DNA from: Parasphingopyxis algicola
GTDB lineage: Bacteria > Pseudomonadota > Alphaproteobacteria > Sphingomonadales > Sphingomonadaceae
Assembly (NCBI RefSeq): GCF_013378075.1
Contig: NZ_CP051131.1
Span: 3,112,501 to 3,176,500, forward strand
Direction: 5' to 3'
DNA: 64,000 bases
Below, piece by piece: positions 45,155-56,552 of this stretch (the stretch's first letter is position 1; the number at the start of each line of letters is the position of its first letter). Both the position numbers and the translations under genes were made by a program. Under the pieces are notes generated by a model. It made no database searches. It had not been told where the DNA came from and saw only the letters and a program-made list of their open reading frames with translations.

Positions 45155-46129
45155 ATGGTCTGCGTCGCCCTTCTCTCCAATCCCCGGTCGACGGGAAATG
45201 TCGCGATGTTGCCGCGCATCCGGAAGTTCTGCGCGCAACGATCCGACATCTTCCATTACGAGGTCGAGGATGTGAGCCAGATCGGCGACGCGCTCCAGAC
45301 GATCGCGCGCGTAAATCCGCAGATACTGGTGATCAATGGCGGCGACGGGACGGTACAGGCGGCGCTGACCGAACTCCATCATGGCCGGCATTTCTCGGAT
45401 ACGCCGCCGCCGGTCGCGGTCCTGCCCAACGGCAAGACCAATCTCATCGCGCTCGATCTCGGCGCCGACGGCGATCCGATCGAGGCGCTCGAGCGGATCA
45501 TGGAGATCGTCCGCACCGACCTGTCCGACCATATCGTCCGTCGCGAACTGATCGCGCTGACCGGCGGCGACGCCAACGGCCGGCCCGTGCTCGGCATGTT
45601 CCTCGGCGGGGCGGGGCTGGCCGATTCGATCCTCTATTGCCGGCACAAAATCTATCCGCTCGGGCTCCCGAACGGCTTCAGCCATCTGATCACCGCGATC
45701 GCCGTGGTCTTTTCCGCGCTGTTTCGGATCAAGGCGCGATTCCTGCCGCCCCAGGCGCGGCCGATCAGCGTGTCGGTCGTCCATCAGGGCGAAATCCAGG
45801 GCAAGTTCGCGCTGCTGATGGTGACGACGCTCGAGCGCCTGCTGCTGAAGAGCCAGACCAATATCGGCTCAACTGCCTCGGGACCGCTCAAGCTGATGAT
45901 GGTCGAGCAGAAGCCGCTGGCGCTCCTCCGCGCCGCCTGGGCGAGTTTCCTCGGCAAGCTGGACAGCGCGCAGCTCGCCGGCGTCCATCTGAGCCATGGC
46001 AACGAGATCCGGATCGAGGGTGACAAATCCAGCGTGATTCTGGACGGCGAACTGTTCGAGGCGCAGAGCGAACGGCCGATCGTGCTGACCCCGACAATGC
46101 CCGTACCCTTTCTCTCGCTGACGGCGTGA
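45155..46129 (+). CDS. Diacylglycerol kinase-family lipid kinase, candidate ceramide kinase
   Basis: A 324-residue DAGK-catalytic-domain protein with LSNPRSTGN, the nucleotide loop INGGDGTVQAAL (GGDGT at 62-66) and LPNGKTNLIALDLG. This superfamily includes diacylglycerol, sphingosine and ceramide kinases. A related Caulobacter kinase in the sphingolipid locus phosphorylates ceramide (recalled from the literature). Its neighbours here, including spt and lptFG, make ceramide the best substrate guess. The stop overlaps the Tam41-like gene by 4 bp. Confidence 0.72.
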   Translation: MVCVALLSNPRSTGNVAMLPRIRKFCAQRSDIFHYEVEDVSQIGDALQTIARVNPQILVINGGDGTVQAALTELHHGRHFSDTPPPVAVLPNGKTNLIALDLGADGDPIEALERIMEIVRTDLSDHIVRRELIALTGGDANGRPVLGMFLGGAGLADSILYCRHKIYPLGLPNGFSHLITAIAVVFSALFRIKARFLPPQARPISVSVVHQGEIQGKFALLMVTTLERLLLKSQTNIGSTASGPLKLMMVEQKPLALLRAAWASFLGKLDSAQLAGVHLSHGNEIRIEGDKSSVILDGELFEAQSERPIVLTPTMPVPFLSLTA

Positions 46130-47046
46130 CCCGGCTCCAGGACCTGGTACGCGCGGAGCTTGAGGCGCCCGTCGATCCGCGCGTCACCAGTTTTGCCCGC
46201 CATGTCGCCGGCCTGTTCGGCGATTCCGCGCGCGCCGTGCTTTTCTATGGCTCTTGCCTGCGGACGACCGAACTCGACGGCCAGATGCTCGATTTCTACG
46301 TCATCGTGTCCGAATATCGGGCCGCCTATGACCGGCGCTGGCTCGCGGTTGCGAACCGGCTCATCCCGCCCAATGTCTTTCCCGTCCAGCATGGCGGTTT
46401 GCAGGCAAAATATGCGGTTCTCAGCGAAAGCGATTTCGCGCGCCTCGCCTCGTCCCGAACCCGCAACGTCTCCGTCTGGGCGCGCTTCGCCCAGCCGTCA
46501 CGCCTGGTCTGGAGCCGCGACCCGGCGGCGGCCGAACGCGTCACGGAATCCGTTTCGCTGGCTGCTCCGGCCCTGCTCGAAGCGGCGCTTCCGATGATCG
46601 AGGGCGAGGTATCGACGCTCGATCTCTGGCGCCGCGCCTTTGCGCTCACTTACAGCGCGGAGCTGCGCGCCGAGCGGCAGGGCCGCGCCGCCTCGGTCGT
46701 CGATTTCGATCCCGATCGCTACCGGCGGTTCGCGGCTCCCGTGCTCGCCACGCTCGGCATCGATATCGCTGTCGATGGAGATGAACCGCTCGCGCTGGGG
46801 CATCGGACCGGCGCACGCGCCGCGCGCCGGACATGGGCGCGGCGGCGGATCGAAGGCAAATTGCTGACGCTCGCGCGGCTGGCCAAGGCCAGCGCCACCT
46901 ATGCGGGCGGCGTCGATTATCTCGCCTGGAAGATCAACCGGCACGCCGGAACCGAGATCACGGTCCGGCCCTGGCAGCGACGCTGGCCGCTGCTCGGCGC
47001 CCTGGCGCTGCTGCCGCGGCTCTTGCTGCGCGGGGCGGTCCGCTAG
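46126..47046 (+). CDS. Tam41-like nucleotidyltransferase
   Basis: A 306-residue protein with a GTG start overlapping the kinase stop. The motif VLFYGSCLR (38-46) and MLDFYVIVS (54-62) match the nucleotidyltransferase core YGS...(M/V)D(F/L)I of mitochondrial CDP-DAG synthase Tam41, and LQAKYAVLS, then WARFAQPSRLVW, match its later KYGV.S and GR..KPV elements. Tam41 makes CDP-diacylglycerol from phosphatidate and CTP. Coupled to a lipid kinase here, it could make CDP-ceramide from ceramide-1-phosphate. A C-terminal hydrophobic, arginine-rich stretch may bind the membrane. Its stop overlaps the convergent kinase gene by 4 bp. Confidence 0.62.
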   Translation: MTRLQDLVRAELEAPVDPRVTSFARHVAGLFGDSARAVLFYGSCLRTTELDGQMLDFYVIVSEYRAAYDRRWLAVANRLIPPNVFPVQHGGLQAKYAVLSESDFARLASSRTRNVSVWARFAQPSRLVWSRDPAAAERVTESVSLAAPALLEAALPMIEGEVSTLDLWRRAFALTYSAELRAERQGRAASVVDFDPDRYRRFAAPVLATLGIDIAVDGDEPLALGHRTGARAARRTWARRRIEGKLLTLARLAKASATYAGGVDYLAWKINRHAGTEITVRPWQRRWPLLGALALLPRLLLRGAVR

Positions 47047-48998
47047 CCCGCCCGCCGGTTGCCCGGTGCCGCATTGGCGACGGCGTCCGCCAGAGCGGCG
47101 ATGGTGAACGGTTTGCGGAGGATCGCATGGCCCGAAAACTGTTCGCCGTCGATCGCCTCGCGCGCATAGCCGGTCACGAAGATCACCGGCAGATCGGGAT
47201 GGCTGGCCGCGACCCGGTCCGCAAGCTCCGGCCCCGTCATGTCGGGCATCACGACATCGGTCAGCAACAGGTCGATATCGGGGCGCTCGGCCAGCACATC
47301 GATCGCCGTCGGTCCGTTGGCGCAGGCCAGCACGACATGCCCGAGTTCCTCGAGACCGGCGGTCGTCGAGCGGCGCACCCGCTGATCGTCCTCGACCAGC
47401 AGGATCGTGAGACCGTCCCTCGCGCCGTTCCCGCCGGACGCTGCCGCGGCCGGGGCTTCGGGCGCGACGACGTCGCCATCGAAACGCGGCAGGAACAGCG
47501 ACACGGTCGTGCCTTCGTTAACTGTTGAATCGATCCGCACATCACCGCCGGACTGGCGGACGAAGCCGAATATCTGGCTGAGGCCGAGGCCCGTTCCCTT
47601 GCCGACAGGCTTGGTTGTGAAGAAGGGCTCGAACACATGCTCGATCACCCCATCGTCCATGCCGCTGCCGGTATCGGTGACGGCGATCTGCACATAATCA
47701 CCGGCGGCGATGTCGCCGACCTCGTCATCTGCAAGCGTCCGGTTGCGGATGGCGATCGTCAGCTCGCCTTTTCCGTCCATCGCGTCGCGGGCGTTCACCG
47801 CGAGATTGAGGACGGCGTTTTCGAGCTGGTGCGGATCGACCCAGAGCGGCCAGATATCGCTATCGGCCTCGATCGCCACCGTGATCTGTTCGCCGATCGA
47901 CCGGCGGAGCAGGTCCGCCATGGTATCGATCCGCGCGGCCGCGTCCGTGCCTTCGGGCAGGAACGGCTCGGCGCGGGCGAAGGTCAGCAGCCGGCGGGTC
48001 AGCGCCGCCGCCCGATTGGCGCCTTCGAGCGCATTCTCGATATGTTCGTTCGCGCGCTCGGGCTGTTCGGCCATCTTCCGCTTGGCGAGATCGAGTCCGC
48101 CGATCACGACCGCGAGCATATTGTTGAAGTCGTGCGCGATCCCGCCGGTCAGCTGGCCGACGGCTTCGAGCTTCTGCGCCTGGTTCAACTTCTGCTCGGC
48201 GGCCGTCCGCTCGGCGACTTCGGCGCGCAGCTGGGCGTTCAACGCTTCGAGCTCGGCCGTGCGTTCGGCGACGGCATCCTCCAGCTCTTCGGCGCGCTGA
48301 TCGGCGTCGAAGCGCTGACGGAAGGCGCGGATCGTCGCATAGGCGAGGATCAGCGCAACGATGGCGAGGATGATCCCGGCGACGGTCAGCAGGTTGGCCA
48401 GTATCCGGGCCCGTTCGTTGGTCTCGATCCGCGCCGCCGATCGGCCGCTCAGCAATGTCCGTTCATAAGCGGCGATCTCGTCGAGCGTTGCGATCACCGC
48501 GACGCCGTTCTGGCTGTTGGCGACGCTGTTGTACCGGGCGAGCGCATCGAAATTCTGCCCCGCCGACGTCAACCGGGTGATCGCGGCCAGCTCGCTGCCA
48601 TAGGCATCGTACAGCGTTTCCAGTCGTTCCGCCCGCTCGGCCTGGGCCGGATAGCCGCGGACGATCCGCTGGAGGCTCTCGATCTGCCGGGCAGCGGCCC
48701 GGCGCTCGTTGCGATAGATGGTGGCCGGCGTGCTGTCGCCGTTGATGACGAAGCGGCCGAGCGCGACCTCGGCCCGGGCCATCGATTCCTCGATATTCCG
48801 CACCGCCATGATCGTCTCGAAACTCTGGCGTTCGCTGCGCGCCGCTTCGTCACGCTCGTCGTTGGACTGGATGACGAGATAGACGAGCACGCCGAACAGC
48901 AGTGTGAGCACCAGCGCCGCCGCGCTGGCGAATCCGCGTCGCCAGACCTCCTCGTTGGCGGAGGCGGCCAGTGCCGCTCCCCCATATCCGTCCACCAT
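47043..48998 (-). CDS. Hybrid sensor histidine kinase (CHASE3-like, HisKA, HATPase, receiver)
   Basis: A 651-residue protein with TM helices at about 26-45 and 200-222 enclosing a helical CHASE3-like sensor. A coiled coil (VAERTAELEALNAQLRAEV) leads to the HisKA H-box AVGQLTGGIAHDFNNML, an ATPase domain with complete N and G boxes (NLAVNARDAM, DTGSGM, GKGTGLGLS), and a C-terminal receiver (LLVEDDQRVR, LLLTDVVMPDMTGPEL, FVTGYA, ILRKPF). All catalytic residues are present. No response regulator gene lies next to it. It lies between the Tam41-like and spt genes, which may be chance or a control role. Confidence 0.9.
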   Translation of the reverse strand: MVDGYGGAALAASANEEVWRRGFASAAALVLTLLFGVLVYLVIQSNDERDEAARSERQSFETIMAVRNIEESMARAEVALGRFVINGDSTPATIYRNERRAAARQIESLQRIVRGYPAQAERAERLETLYDAYGSELAAITRLTSAGQNFDALARYNSVANSQNGVAVIATLDEIAAYERTLLSGRSAARIETNERARILANLLTVAGIILAIVALILAYATIRAFRQRFDADQRAEELEDAVAERTAELEALNAQLRAEVAERTAAEQKLNQAQKLEAVGQLTGGIAHDFNNMLAVVIGGLDLAKRKMAEQPERANEHIENALEGANRAAALTRRLLTFARAEPFLPEGTDAAARIDTMADLLRRSIGEQITVAIEADSDIWPLWVDPHQLENAVLNLAVNARDAMDGKGELTIAIRNRTLADDEVGDIAAGDYVQIAVTDTGSGMDDGVIEHVFEPFFTTKPVGKGTGLGLSQIFGFVRQSGGDVRIDSTVNEGTTVSLFLPRFDGDVVAPEAPAAAASGGNGARDGLTILLVEDDQRVRRSTTAGLEELGHVVLACANGPTAIDVLAERPDIDLLLTDVVMPDMTGPELADRVAASHPDLPVIFVTGYAREAIDGEQFSGHAILRKPFTIAALADAVANAAPGNRRAG

Positions 48999-49089
48999 AG
49001 CGGAGAAGCTATAGAACCGTCAGCCGGGCGCGGATAGCGGGCGGGCTCTGTTCGTCCCCCGATTCCGCTCGGCTGGACGTACGAACGCC

Positions 49090-50343
49090 CTAGGAAATGG
49101 CGCCCGTGGCCTTTCCGGCCGCCTCGAACATGCCGAGGATCTGCTCGACCTGTTCGGCCGTATGCTCGGCGCAGAGCGAGCAGCGGAGCAGGTAAACGCC
49201 GACCGGGGTCGCGGGCGGGCGCGCCATGTTGACGTAAAGCCCGTGCTCGAGCAGCGCCTGCCACATGCGCACCGCCTTTTCCTGATCGGGCAGCAGCACG
49301 GCGAGGATGGCGCTTTCCGGTTCGTCGGTCGCCAGCTTGAAGCCGAGATCGCGCAGACCCTGGTGCAGCCGCTTGCTATTCTCCCAGAGATGCGCGCGCT
49401 TGTTGCCCGCATGCATGAGCTTGCGGATCGAGGTCGTCGCGGTGGCCACCACCGAAGGCGGCAGCGACGCTGTGAAGGTGTAGGGCCGGCAGACGAGGCG
49501 CAGGAAATCCGTCTTCGGATGGTTCGACACGCAAAAACCGCCGACCGTGCCGACGCTCTTCGAGAAGGTGCCGATGATGAAATCGACCTGGTCGAGCACC
49601 CCCTGCGCTTCGGCGACGCCGCGGCCATGTTCGCCGAAAAAGCCCATCGAATGCGCTTCGTCGACGAGCACCATCGCGCCATATTTCTTCGCGATCGGGA
49701 CCATCTCGTCGAGCGGGGCGATATCGCCGAGCATCGAATAGACGCCCTCGAGCACGACCAGCTTGCCCGCCTCGGGCGGCAATTTGGCGAGTCGCTTTTC
49801 GAGATTTTCGACGTTATTGTGCCGGAACCGGACGATGTCGGCATTGCCGAGGAAACAGCCGTCATAGATGGACGCATGGCTGTCGGCGTCGAGGATCACA
49901 TAATCGCCGCGCCCGGCCAGCGTCGAGACGATGCCGAGATTGGCCTGATAGCCGGTCGAAAAGACCATGGCATGGTCCATGCCGTAAAATTCCTGGAGCG
50001 CTTCCTCGCACGCCTTGTGGCCCTGATAGGTGCCGTTGAGCACTCGGCTGCCGGTCGTTCCGGAACCGAATTTCTCGAGCGCCTCCTGGCCCGCCGCGAT
50101 GACGTCGGGATCGAAGGTCATACCCATATAGTTGTAGGTGCCGAGCAGGATCGTGTCCTTGCCGTCGATCACCGCCTCGGTCGGCGACTTCACCTCGTCC
50201 ATGACGATGGCGAACGGATCGCGTACGCCGGCGGCGAGCAGGTTGTCGCGCTCCTGGATCAGCGGTTCGAATTTGGCGAAGAGATCGGCGGCCTGCGGTT
50301 CTTCGGTTTCCGCCAGCACCGCTTCGGTTGTCGTTGCGTTCAT
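49090..50343 (-). CDS. spt: Serine palmitoyltransferase
   Basis: PLP enzyme condensing L-serine with palmitoyl thioester to make 3-ketodihydrosphingosine, the first step of sphingolipid synthesis. The ATG at 50343 shares a base with the ACP stop (TAATG) and gives 417 residues. PLP-lysine is Lys262 in GTFSKSVGT; His156 (DADSHAS), Asp228 and His231 (VDEAHS) match the S. paucimobilis residues Lys265, His159, Asp231 and His234 with a constant offset of three. A longer upstream frame overlaps the ACP gene and is discarded. Confidence 0.95.
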   Translation of the reverse strand: MNATTTEAVLAETEEPQAADLFAKFEPLIQERDNLLAAGVRDPFAIVMDEVKSPTEAVIDGKDTILLGTYNYMGMTFDPDVIAAGQEALEKFGSGTTGSRVLNGTYQGHKACEEALQEFYGMDHAMVFSTGYQANLGIVSTLAGRGDYVILDADSHASIYDGCFLGNADIVRFRHNNVENLEKRLAKLPPEAGKLVVLEGVYSMLGDIAPLDEMVPIAKKYGAMVLVDEAHSMGFFGEHGRGVAEAQGVLDQVDFIIGTFSKSVGTVGGFCVSNHPKTDFLRLVCRPYTFTASLPPSVVATATTSIRKLMHAGNKRAHLWENSKRLHQGLRDLGFKLATDEPESAILAVLLPDQEKAVRMWQALLEHGLYVNMARPPATPVGVYLLRCSLCAEHTAEQVEQILGMFEAAGKATGAIS

Positions 50344-50582
50344 TATTTCAGCTCCTCGACGGCATCGACAAGCTGGCCCACGGTTTCGATCTCGGCCTGC
50401 TGGTTCATCGTGATCACGATGTCGAACTCGTCCTCGATCGACGCCACGAAATCCATGACCGTCAGGCTGTCCCATTCGAGATCGCCGGCAAAGGTCGTGC
50501 TTTCGTCAAGCTCGACGCCCTTTGCGTTGAACGGTTCGATGAGATCCTTCACGGAGGCGAAGGTCGTCGCGCGGTCTGTCAT
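50343..50582 (-). CDS. Acyl carrier protein dedicated to sphingolipid synthesis
   Basis: A 79-residue acidic helical protein with the phosphopantetheine site DLEWDSLTVMDFV (Ser39) in a typical ACP fold (KDLIEPF ... TVGQLVDAVEEL). It overlaps spt by one base, as in alphaproteobacterial sphingolipid loci where a special ACP supplies the acyl group for serine palmitoyltransferase. The sequence differs from housekeeping AcpP, which has DSLD.VEL. Upstream, 132 bp separate it from the SDR gene, with no obvious promoter. Confidence 0.88.
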   Translation of the reverse strand: MTDRATTFASVKDLIEPFNAKGVELDESTTFAGDLEWDSLTVMDFVASIEDEFDIVITMNQQAEIETVGQLVDAVEELK

Positions 50583-50714
50583 GATGCGTCCCTAAAGTGT
50601 ATGGAAATGGCTTGCCAAGCGAATGCGGCGGTAAAACGGCAAAGGATTGTCGAATTCAGCGCGGATCGGGCGGGATTCTATGCCGGAGAGGGGCCTGAAA
50701 CCGCAGTTTTCCGG

Positions 50715-51622
50715 CTATTTCAGCCAATCCTGCTCGCGATACCAGCGCGCCGTATCCGCCAGCCCCCGGTCATGGGGTATGGCCGGTATCCAGAGCGTCG
50801 CGGGCGGTTTGCGGTCCGGATCGACGACCCAGTCGGGATGGCAGAAATAGCGCGCGCGATCCGGCGTCAGTTTCGCGTTTTCGCCCCTGAACAGTCCGTC
50901 CATCCGCGCGCCGAACCGGACGAGCGGCGCGGGCATCGACAGGGTCCGGACATCCCGGCCGACGGCGCGGCCCAGCGCCTGGCCGAAAGCGACATGGCTC
51001 AGCCCGCCCGGCGTCCCGTCGTCCGGTTCGTAAATCGCGCCGATCGCCGGCTCTGCCTCGACCGTCGCAAGCATGAGCGCGCACAGATCGCGGACATGGA
51101 TCAGCGACGTCCGGCCCTCCGGCGGCAGGATGACCACGCCCTTGGCCGCCATGGCGAACAGATCGAGCGTTTCACCGTCGCCGGGGCCGTAGACGGCGGG
51201 CGGGCGGATGATCGTCCAGTCGAGGGCGGACTCTTGTACAACGCGTTCTGATTCCGCTTTCGACCAGCCATAGTCGGATAGATCGGGCTCGCGCGCTGCC
51301 AGCGAGGAGATATGGATGAAGCGCCGGACGCCCGCCTGGCGGGCGGCGTCGATGACATTGGCAGTCCCCGCGATATTGGGCGCGGCGAAGCCGTCCCGGT
51401 CCGGTGCGCGGATCGCGCCGGCGATATGGATCACGCTATCGGCGCCGCGCGTGAGGAGTTCGAGATTCTCCGGTTCCGACAAAGTGCCCGATATCCAGTC
51501 TATGCCGGGGCAGGGCGGTTGGTCCCGCCGGGTCAGCGCCCGTACCCGATGGCCGGCATCAACCGCCACGCGCAGCAGATGCCCGCCGACAAAACCCGTA
51601 CCGCCCGTGACCGCGATCGTGC

Positions 51623-51626
<4 letters not shown>
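50715..51626 (-). CDS. Extended SDR oxidoreductase, candidate ceramide reductase
   Basis: A 303-residue NAD(P)-dependent epimerase/dehydratase-family protein with the Rossmann motif VTGGTGFVGGHLL, HIAGAIR, HISSLAA and the catalytic YGWSK (Tyr-x-x-x-Lys). A similar gene beside spt in Caulobacter encodes CerR, which reduces the 3-keto group of the sphingoid or ceramide product. The GTG start overlaps the proB stop as GTGA, which links it to the obgE-proB operon; spt and the ACP follow on the same strand. Confidence 0.68.
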
Positions 51627-53871
<2,245 letters not shown>

Positions 53872-56340
53872 CTAGAAGCGCGTACGCACCGTCAGACCGT
53901 ACATCCGGGGCTGTTGCGGGAAGGCCGAACGCGATCCGCTCCGCAGCGTCGTGTTGAAGGTCACCCCCCGGGTGGTGACGTTGGTGATGTTGGTCGCCCA
54001 GACTTCGAGGCCCCAGCTTTCGTCCTCCGCGCCGATACCGGCCCTCAGGTTGATCTTCACATTGCCGTCCTGGATGTCGAAGGGCAGCGGCGTCGTATCC
54101 GCGAGGTTGGCCGGATCGGACGGCTGGGTCGATGTCCGGCGGTCGTCCTCCATCCGGATCTGCCCGTTCAGGAACCAGGCGAGATTGTCGCCGATCGTGC
54201 CCCGGTAATCGGCGCCGGCGATGGCGACGAGATCGGGGGCGTTGGTCAGCTCGTTCCCGCACAGATTCTGGACGCGCAGCACGGTAAGATTGCCCGCGCA
54301 ATCGCCGGGGTAGCGGGCGTCGATCCAGGTCACGCCGAGGTTGAACGTCAGATTGTCGGTCGGCTGGATCAGCGTCTCGATCTCGATGCCCGACGAAATC
54401 GCCTGGGGCACGTTGAACGTCTCGAACTGGGCGCCGGTGAACTCGAGTACCTGGAAGTTGCTGAACTCCTGGTAGAACAGCGCGACGTTCGCCGTCACCG
54501 CATCGTCGAGCGCCCGGGCCTTCAGGCCGATTTCATAGGCGTCCACCTCTTCGGACGCGAAGGTCGGGTCCGCCCCGCCGATTGCCGCGGTGGCGTCCAG
54601 GTTGAAGCCGCCCGACTTATAGCCATGGGTGAAGCTGGCATAGACCGTGACCGGCGCGTCGAACTCATAGGAAAGTTTGGCCGTGTAGATAAGCTCTTCG
54701 TCGCTGAACGAACCCGCGAAGGAACGCGGCAGGGGCAATACCGCCGCCGCGGGCAGGTCGGCCGGAGCGACGAACGGAAAACAGCCGGTGACGAGGATCG
54801 TCGGTTGCAGTGCCGCGGGAACGGTACCGAGATTGCCCAGCACGGCCGGGCAGAGCGGGTTGTTGATCGCTGTCTGCTGGAAGGCGCCATCCTTGCTCTC
54901 GTCCGAATAACGCAGGCCAAGCGTCAGATTGATGTTGTCCGTCAGCTCGAACACGTTGTGCGTGAAGATCGACCAGCTTTCGCTGTTTTGCGTGAACCGG
55001 TTGCTCGCCGATACCACCGACGGGTCGATCCCGCCCGATATGACGGTCAGCGGATTGGCGCCGAACGCGCCGCCGGTCGGTGCGAAGATCAGCGCGCCGA
55101 CGAGTTCGCCATAATCGTCGCCGAGCGAAGCCGTTACCTCCTGGCTGATATCCTCGTCCGAATAGTAGAAGCCGACGAGCCAGCTCCAGCGATCGTCGAA
55201 CGCTTCGCCCTGCAGGCGCAACTCGTGCGTCATCGTGTCGATATTCGTGCGCTGCCGGTCGATATTGAAGACGTCGATCGCGGTGAAATCGGAATCGTTG
55301 GATTCGAGTGCGTCGAATTCGCGGTATGAGCCGATATAGATCAGGTCGGCATTGTCGCCGATCGGTATTTCGACCTCTGCGGTGATGCCCCATTGCTCGA
55401 CATCGGTCATCGGCGGGAAAGTGGCCGAGGTGATCCGGTCGTCGAGCGCATCCAGGCCGGAATTGGGCTGGAACTGGCCGCCGCGCGGGCCGAGGCCTAC
55501 AAGATTGAATAGCCCCGCGGTTTCGACCGGCGACGGCCGCAGCTCGATCGCCGTACAGCAATTGGCCGTGCTTTCGGAAAAGTCGGTGATGATCCGGACG
55601 CTGACGCCGCCGAGACTCTCATAGCCGATCTGGCCGCGGACCAGATACTGGTCGATATCGTTGGATTCGCCGATCACGCCCGTGCCGTCGATGACGTCGA
55701 CATAGCCGTCGCGTTCGCGATAGGCGCCGGTCAGGCGTACGGCCAGCGTGTCCTGGATTAGCGGTACGTTGACCGCGCCCTGGATGCTCATCAGGTCGTA
55801 ATTGCCGTAGCTCGCATTGGCGAACCCGCCGAATTCGCGCAGATCGGGCCGGTTGGTGGTGATGTTCAGCGCGCCGGCGGACGTGTTGCGGCCGAACAGC
55901 GTGCCCTGCGGCCCGCGCAGAATTTCGACCCGCTCGACATCGACGAATTCGGCAAGCGCCACGCCGGGCCGCGACTGATAGGCGCCGTCGATGAAGATGC
56001 CGACCGCGCTCTCGAACCCGATATTGTTCGAGGTCGTGCCGACCCCGCGGATACGCAGCACGTTGGTGCTCGATGCGTTTTGCGCGTTCGATGTCGAGAA
56101 GCTCGGCGATACCTGGGTGATCTCGGTGACGTTGACGACGCCCTGGCGGTCGAGTTCGGCGGCGCCGACCGCGGTCACGGCGATCGGAACATCCTGGATG
56201 TCTTCCGCGCGCCGGGTGGCGGTCACGATGATCACGTTGCTCGTATCGACGGCGGACGCCCCTTCCTCCTGTGCATGGGCGATGCCGGGAATGGCCAGCG
56301 CCGCCACGGCGGCGGTGCCACACAAAGTGCGTTTCAGCAT
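53872..56340 (-). CDS. TonB-dependent outer membrane receptor
   Basis: An 822-residue receptor with a signal peptide (VAALAIPGIAHAQ), a TonB-box-like element (NVIIVTATRRAEDIQDVPIAVT; key VTATRR), a plug domain (RIRGVG, VERVEILRGPQGTLFGRNTSAGALN) and a beta-barrel ending in the aromatic C-terminus LTVRTRF. It belongs to the large sphingomonad family of receptors for siderophores, carbohydrates or aromatic compounds; the ligand cannot be read from sequence. A TetR-type gene lies upstream on the same strand, and a palindrome sits in the gap. Confidence 0.93.
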   Translation of the reverse strand: MLKRTLCGTAAVAALAIPGIAHAQEEGASAVDTSNVIIVTATRRAEDIQDVPIAVTAVGAAELDRQGVVNVTEITQVSPSFSTSNAQNASSTNVLRIRGVGTTSNNIGFESAVGIFIDGAYQSRPGVALAEFVDVERVEILRGPQGTLFGRNTSAGALNITTNRPDLREFGGFANASYGNYDLMSIQGAVNVPLIQDTLAVRLTGAYRERDGYVDVIDGTGVIGESNDIDQYLVRGQIGYESLGGVSVRIITDFSESTANCCTAIELRPSPVETAGLFNLVGLGPRGGQFQPNSGLDALDDRITSATFPPMTDVEQWGITAEVEIPIGDNADLIYIGSYREFDALESNDSDFTAIDVFNIDRQRTNIDTMTHELRLQGEAFDDRWSWLVGFYYSDEDISQEVTASLGDDYGELVGALIFAPTGGAFGANPLTVISGGIDPSVVSASNRFTQNSESWSIFTHNVFELTDNINLTLGLRYSDESKDGAFQQTAINNPLCPAVLGNLGTVPAALQPTILVTGCFPFVAPADLPAAAVLPLPRSFAGSFSDEELIYTAKLSYEFDAPVTVYASFTHGYKSGGFNLDATAAIGGADPTFASEEVDAYEIGLKARALDDAVTANVALFYQEFSNFQVLEFTGAQFETFNVPQAISSGIEIETLIQPTDNLTFNLGVTWIDARYPGDCAGNLTVLRVQNLCGNELTNAPDLVAIAGADYRGTIGDNLAWFLNGQIRMEDDRRTSTQPSDPANLADTTPLPFDIQDGNVKINLRAGIGAEDESWGLEVWATNITNVTTRGVTFNTTLRSGSRSAFPQQPRMYGLTVRTRF

Positions 56341-56471
56341 GATGTCTCTCTCCTTCGGGGCCGCTTCTTGTTTTCGGTGGCCCTCGTCGGATCGGAACGT
56401 GAATAAACTGGCGCACTATCGCAAGACGCAGGCGCGGTTTTGCGCCGCCAGTAGACGTATTCTCACCCGGA

Positions 56472-56499
56472 GTGTGGCATAATTACAATTATGTTACAC
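56472..56499. promoter_or_regulatory. 28-bp operator-like palindrome upstream of the TonB receptor
   Basis: GTGT-gg-CATAATT-ac-AATTATG-tt-ACAC: the inner 7-bp arms are perfect around a 2-bp centre, and the outer 4-bp arms also match. It is AT-rich in a GC-rich genome and lies 132 bp before the receptor ATG. A regulator dimer, perhaps the neighbouring TetR protein, may bind here. The rest of the 56341-56552 gap includes a ggagagag ribosome site. Confidence 0.55.
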
Positions 56500-56552
56500 A
56501 TCCGTACCGATCCGCCGTGCGGTTTAGCAACTTTTACCGCCGGTACGTTCGG

